Assembly: GCA_003484235.1 (NCBI GenBank)
Contig: DNDP01000247.1
Span: 9,515 to 19,796, forward strand
From: Verrucomicrobiales bacterium
Lineage (GTDB): Bacteria; Verrucomicrobiota; Verrucomicrobiia; Limisphaerales; RI-55
Direction of reading: 5' to 3'
Length of the DNA: 10,282 bases
The notes below the pieces were generated by a model. It was not told the origin of the DNA, ran no database searches, and saw only the letters and a program-made list of their open reading frames with translations. The position numbers were made by a program, and so were the translations under genes. Shown piece after piece: positions 7,328-10,282 of this stretch. The stretch's first letter is position 1; each line of letters begins with the position of its first letter.

Positions 7328-8632
7328 TCATCGCTGGAGAAAGACGAACAGGCCCCTCTTGTTGCCGACCACGATGTCAGGTTTCCGGTCGCCGTTGAGG
7401 TCCGTCGCCGTTACCTGGGTGCCCACGCCGGAATCATCGTCGACCAGGTGCGCCACGTAGCGGGCCTCGCCGTTGGTCCGCTGGAGTTCAAACCAGTAAA
7501 GCACCGCGGGTGCATTCGGCTCCTCGTCTCCCATTGGCCCGTGCGCCCAGAAACGTTTGCCGGTGACAATGTCCGGGAGCCCGTCACCGTTGATGTCCAC
7601 CACAGAGACGGCGTGCGGCTGTGAGAAAACGACCCCGGTCTCACCGTCCATGGGTGTCCGGCCGGCAATGAGATGACGAATCCAATTCGTAGCGCCGTTG
7701 GCACGCCGTTGCTCGTGCCAGGCGATGCCGTAGCCGTGCGCGTTCACGCTGGCGATCACATCGGCCAAACCGTCGCCATTCACATCGGTGGCGAACATCT
7801 GGGCGGCGGCCTCGCTGAACTCGCGATCATGCTGCTTCCACGAGCAGTCGGTTTCGAGCGTCGCCGGCTGCTCCCACCAGTTCAGGCAGGTGATCAGGTC
7901 CAGACGACCGTCGCCGTTGACATCGCCGTAACCCAGGCCGTGAGTGTTCCACTTCCAGCCTCGATCTTCCGTAACGGCATGAAAGGTCCAGGGAACTTCC
8001 GGCTGCGCGGGGTTGGGCGCGGCATAACCAAGGCGTCCACCGTTCATGCAGAGGAGCTCGGGCCTGCCGTCACCGGTGATGTCCACCCAATGCGGCGATT
8101 CATTGTCAGTCTGCGCCAGGGCCAGGTGACGGTGCCACGGGCGATCCTGTCCGGCAGGATTCTCGTACCACCAGGTTTCCTTTCCGGGATGGCCCACCAC
8201 GATGTAGTCGGGCCACCGGTCACCATTGAGATCGGCGGCGAAGCTCAGAAAGTTTTCCGAGTAACCGTTCTCTCCGCTCAGGAAACCCTTGAAGCCCGCG
8301 ATATCCGTGGTGAATCCGTCCACCCGCCTGAGCGGAAAATGCTCAGGAGCCGGATGGATTTGATGCCGGCTGCTGAAATCCGGTCCGGCATACCAGAACG
8401 GTCCGGAGAGCACATCGGTGTGCCCGTCGCGATTCACATCCGCGGCGCAGGCCCCCTCCGCCCAGAACTCCGTCGTCAGTTGGAGCTTCCGCCAGCGAAT
8501 GGGTGCGGCACCGGGTGGCGCAGGCTGCGCATTGGCGAGCAACGCGGATCCGATCACGGCCGCTGCCAGCGCAAGCGCAAGCGGTCGGGACCATCCCCAG
8601 ATCATGCGGACGGGAAAGTGGAGGTGTTTCAT
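7328..8632 (-). CDS. Exported FG-GAP/VCBS seven-repeat beta-propeller protein
   Basis: 434 residues. I chose the ATG at 8632 because the signal peptide begins there (MKHLHFPVRMIWG, then hydrophobic LALALAAAVIGSALLANA, likely cut near residue 35). The frame stays open to 8770, but that would bury the signal behind 46 residues. Seven FG-GAP/VCBS units share the form D-x-N-x-D-G-x-x-D, starting at residues 65, 134, 184, 237, 283, 346 and 411, consistent with a seven-bladed propeller binding calcium in its loops. GPFWYAGPDF and GHPGKETWWYENP are typical of a large planctomycete/verrucomicrobial exoprotein family. The protein ends right after the seventh repeat (VGNKRGLFVFLQR), with no catalytic or sorting domain. 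Its role is unknown; ligand binding or scaffolding outside the cytoplasm is plausible. It lies 246 bp downstream of the oxidoreductase on the same strand, so a shared transcript is possible but unproven. Confidence 0.9.
   Translation of the reverse strand: MKHLHFPVRMIWGWSRPLALALAAAVIGSALLANAQPAPPGAAPIRWRKLQLTTEFWAEGACAADVNRDGHTDVLSGPFWYAGPDFSSRHQIHPAPEHFPLRRVDGFTTDIAGFKGFLSGENGYSENFLSFAADLNGDRWPDYIVVGHPGKETWWYENPAGQDRPWHRHLALAQTDNESPHWVDITGDGRPELLCMNGGRLGYAAPNPAQPEVPWTFHAVTEDRGWKWNTHGLGYGDVNGDGRLDLITCLNWWEQPATLETDCSWKQHDREFSEAAAQMFATDVNGDGLADVIASVNAHGYGIAWHEQRRANGATNWIRHLIAGRTPMDGETGVVFSQPHAVSVVDINGDGLPDIVTGKRFWAHGPMGDEEPNAPAVLYWFELQRTNGEARYVAHLVDDDSGVGTQVTATDLNGDRKPDIVVGNKRGLFVFLQR
7381..8441 (-). 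repeat. Seven coding repeats of the FG-GAP calcium-loop motif
   Basis: Seven diverged copies of a roughly 20 base motif, on the plus strand like CCGTCGCCGTTGA(G/C)ATC, recur near 7386, 7581, 7771, 7908, 8067, 8217 and 8426. Each encodes the D-x-N-x-D-G-x-x-D loop of one propeller blade. Spacing varies from about 140 to 210 bases, so they are protein-domain repeats rather than recent DNA tandem copies. Confidence 0.8.
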
Positions 8633-8878
8633 GCAGGATGCCTTCGGCGCGGGAGGGTGCTCCAGTGACCCTGCCAAAGGCAAATCCAACCAGCGGTCCA
8701 TCCCCGTTTCACGACTGCACCTGCGGCGTTGATCGCGTGCGATGCCGGTCGCGGCAACACTGCCGCACATTGTTTACACCTGTGCGCGCCAGGCAAAATG
8801 CGAATACGATCGAATTCCAGAATGGTTGTCGTGCAGCTCCCGGAGCCTTTCCCGATCAGCACATCACTCAAACCGCCC
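8633..8878. other. 246 bp gap between the oxidoreductase and the FG-GAP gene
   Basis: Read on the minus strand this is the space after the oxidoreductase stop and before the FG-GAP start. It contains the short palindrome GCTCCCGGAGC about 35 bases past the stop; its loop is too small and it has no T-run, so I do not call a terminator. The stretch around 8760-8830 is locally richer in A and T than the surrounding genes and is the likeliest place for a promoter, but I cannot name convincing boxes. No small gene is supported. Confidence 0.35.
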
Positions 8879-10234
8879 TCATCCCACGTAGCTGTAGTCG
8901 TACGGCTTCCGCATTTCGCGGGCGAGGTGCTTGTTCGCCTCGGCAGCTCCGTCGCCGGTGAAGACTTCCCTGACCGGGTCCCACAGAAGTTTGCGGCCGA
9001 CCCACATCGCGATGATGATCAGGTGGCCAACGACCGCCGAGCGATGGCCGAACTCGACCTTCGCCACCGGGTCCTGGCGTGAACGGACGCAGTCGAAGAA
9101 GTTCGTCATGTGATGATCGCTGCGCTCCAGGCGGATGGCGTTGTCGGGCAGCGGTTCCAGGTAGAGTTCGTCCCGGCTCGCGTTCAGATCGCGGCGGTTC
9201 ACCCAGATCCAGCCGTCCGTGCCGGTGAAGCGCACGCCGTTGCGCTGGCCGTCGGGATCGATGATGCCGCCGAACGGGCTGTCGGCGGTGGTCGTCTTGA
9301 CGATCTGCCGGATTCCGCCGGCATACTCGAGCGTGGCCTCGAATTCCTTGCAGGTGGTGTAGCCTCCCGCGATGGGCCCGACCGTCTCCCGGGCCTCCAC
9401 GGCGATCGGTCCTTCCTGACCGATCGCCCAGCGCGCAATGTCGTTGTGATGCGCGCCCCAGTCGGTGACCGGACCGCCGGCGTAGTCCCACCACCAGCGG
9501 AAGGAGTTGCCGGCCCTTTCCTTCTGGTAGGGAACATTCGGTGCCTGACCGAGCCACATGTCCCAGTTCAGGCCCGGGGGCACGACCTGGTCGGTCGCGA
9601 ACGGCCCCTCACGCAGGCCGGCCGGCAGGAACACCTCGACGGTCTGGAGTTTGCCGCCCCGGCCGTTGCGAACCAGTTCGCAGGCGAGCCGAAAGCGACG
9701 ATCGCTCCGCTGCTGGGTGCCCGTTTGAAAGACCACGCCATTGTCGCGCACCGCCTTCACCACATGCTTGCCCTCGTCCACCGTCAGAGTCAGCGGCTTC
9801 TCGCCGTAGATGTCCTTCTTTGCGCGCGCCGCGCCGATGTTGATCAAAGAATGCCAGTGGTCGGGCGTGCCGTTGACGATGACGTGGACGTCCTCGCGTT
9901 CGAGGACCTGACGGAAATCGCCGTAGCCGACCGGCACTTTGCCGTCCTTGGTGAACGACTTGATCGCGCTCGCCACCGAGTTCTCCTTCACGTCGCAGAC
10001 GGCGATCACGTCGCCAAACTGGGAGGCGGCCCGCAGGTCGGCGCTGCCCATGCCGCCACAGCCGATCAATGCCAGTCCGGGGCGGTCGTTGGCAGACCCG
10101 GGCACCCGGGCAGCCTGGTCGGCGGCCAGCGCCAGATCGCGCTGCACAAACCACAGTGGCAATCCGGCGGCAGCGGCTGTGAGACTGCTTCGCTTGAGGA
10201 ACGAACGACGGTTGATTTGAAATCTCGTGGGCAT
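8879..10234 (-). CDS. Tat-exported Gfo/Idh/MocA-family NAD(P)-dependent oxidoreductase
   Basis: 451 residues from ATG 10234. A TTG nine codons further out (10261) is possible, but the ATG places the Tat signal normally. The twin-arginine motif NRRSFLKR (residues 8-15) precedes AAAAGLPLW and a likely cut near ALA-A (about residue 38). The Rossmann fold begins with LALIGCGGMG (54-63), where the glycines bind the dinucleotide; VIAVCD (76-81) ends its second strand. TPDHWH (123-128) and GEKPL (144-148) are the family's nucleotide and active-site signatures, the Lys usually acting in catalysis. DWGAHHNDIARW (258-269) supplies the histidines of the substrate pocket. The C-terminal domain ends EMRKPYDYSYVG. 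The family oxidises or isomerises sugars and cyclitols. Export implies the protein folds with its cofactor in the cytoplasm and acts in the periplasm, as in the glycosidase-like relatives that keep NAD bound. The substrate is unknown. Confidence 0.93.
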   Translation of the reverse strand: MPTRFQINRRSFLKRSSLTAAAAGLPLWFVQRDLALAADQAARVPGSANDRPGLALIGCGGMGSADLRAASQFGDVIAVCDVKENSVASAIKSFTKDGKVPVGYGDFRQVLEREDVHVIVNGTPDHWHSLINIGAARAKKDIYGEKPLTLTVDEGKHVVKAVRDNGVVFQTGTQQRSDRRFRLACELVRNGRGGKLQTVEVFLPAGLREGPFATDQVVPPGLNWDMWLGQAPNVPYQKERAGNSFRWWWDYAGGPVTDWGAHHNDIARWAIGQEGPIAVEARETVGPIAGGYTTCKEFEATLEYAGGIRQIVKTTTADSPFGGIIDPDGQRNGVRFTGTDGWIWVNRRDLNASRDELYLEPLPDNAIRLERSDHHMTNFFDCVRSRQDPVAKVEFGHRSAVVGHLIIIAMWVGRKLLWDPVREVFTGDGAAEANKHLAREMRKPYDYSYVG

Positions 10235-10282
10235 GGACGGATTGAATGCCCGGCCGATCAAATGGTCAAGGTGAAGACTGGC

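Noticed and set aside
7673..8668. A 331-codon plus-strand open frame opposite the FG-GAP gene
   Set aside because: It is antisense to seven well-formed FG-GAP repeats, and its apparent repeats are just their reverse complement.
8633..8770. An upstream start for the FG-GAP protein at 8770
   Set aside because: It would put 46 Arg-rich residues before a good signal peptide; the ATG at 8632 gives a normal export signal.
1..10282. A defence, phage or mobile-element system
   Set aside because: I looked for transposase, integrase, toxin-antitoxin, CRISPR and restriction signatures, and for paired terminal repeats, and saw none.

Overview
The window reads as chromosomal DNA of a GC-rich Gram-negative bacterium, most likely from the Planctomycetota-Verrucomicrobiota group. 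I lean towards Verrucomicrobiota, because it combines a Tat-exported Gfo/Idh/MocA oxidoreductase, a secreted FG-GAP/VCBS propeller protein and a GQSNM-type acetylesterase-like exoprotein. Obvious Shine-Dalgarno sites are mostly lacking. This placement is inference from protein style, not from a marker gene. I saw no rRNA, tRNA, CRISPR array, insertion sequence or phage gene.

Layout: (1) positions 3-785, plus strand: the 3' part of a GAF-plus-class III cyclase-homology regulator, cut by the window edge, whose catalytic residues look degenerate. (2) 914-3025, plus: a large exported protein joining an SGNH/sialate-O-acetylesterase-like domain, a short VHL-beta-like domain and an HEFAH zinc metallopeptidase-like domain. 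(3) 3375-5657 and 5694-7163, plus: a two-gene cytoplasmic carbohydrate unit, a GT4-type glycosyltransferase with a C-terminal helical-barrel-like domain followed by a GH130-family phosphorylase/hydrolase. The two genes are 36 bp apart and in the same frame. (4) 7328-8632, minus: an exported seven-repeat FG-GAP protein. (5) 8879-10234, minus: a Tat-signal Gfo/Idh/MocA oxidoreductase. Genes 3/4 and 5 converge over a 164 bp gap that holds a possible hairpin.

How they work together: most of the window concerns glycans. The GT4/GH130 pair looks like a cytoplasmic make-and-break couple for a (probably mannose-containing) oligosaccharide. The esterase/protease fusion, the propeller protein and the oxidoreductase are predicted to act outside the cytoplasm, perhaps on decorated polysaccharides or glycoproteins. 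The cyclase-like regulator may be unrelated to them.

The best candidates for something undescribed are the esterase-VHL-metallopeptidase fusion, the GT4/GH130 couple as a possible intracellular oligosaccharide system, and the pseudo-cyclase that has lost both metal aspartates and both transition-state residues while keeping its adenine-contact residues.
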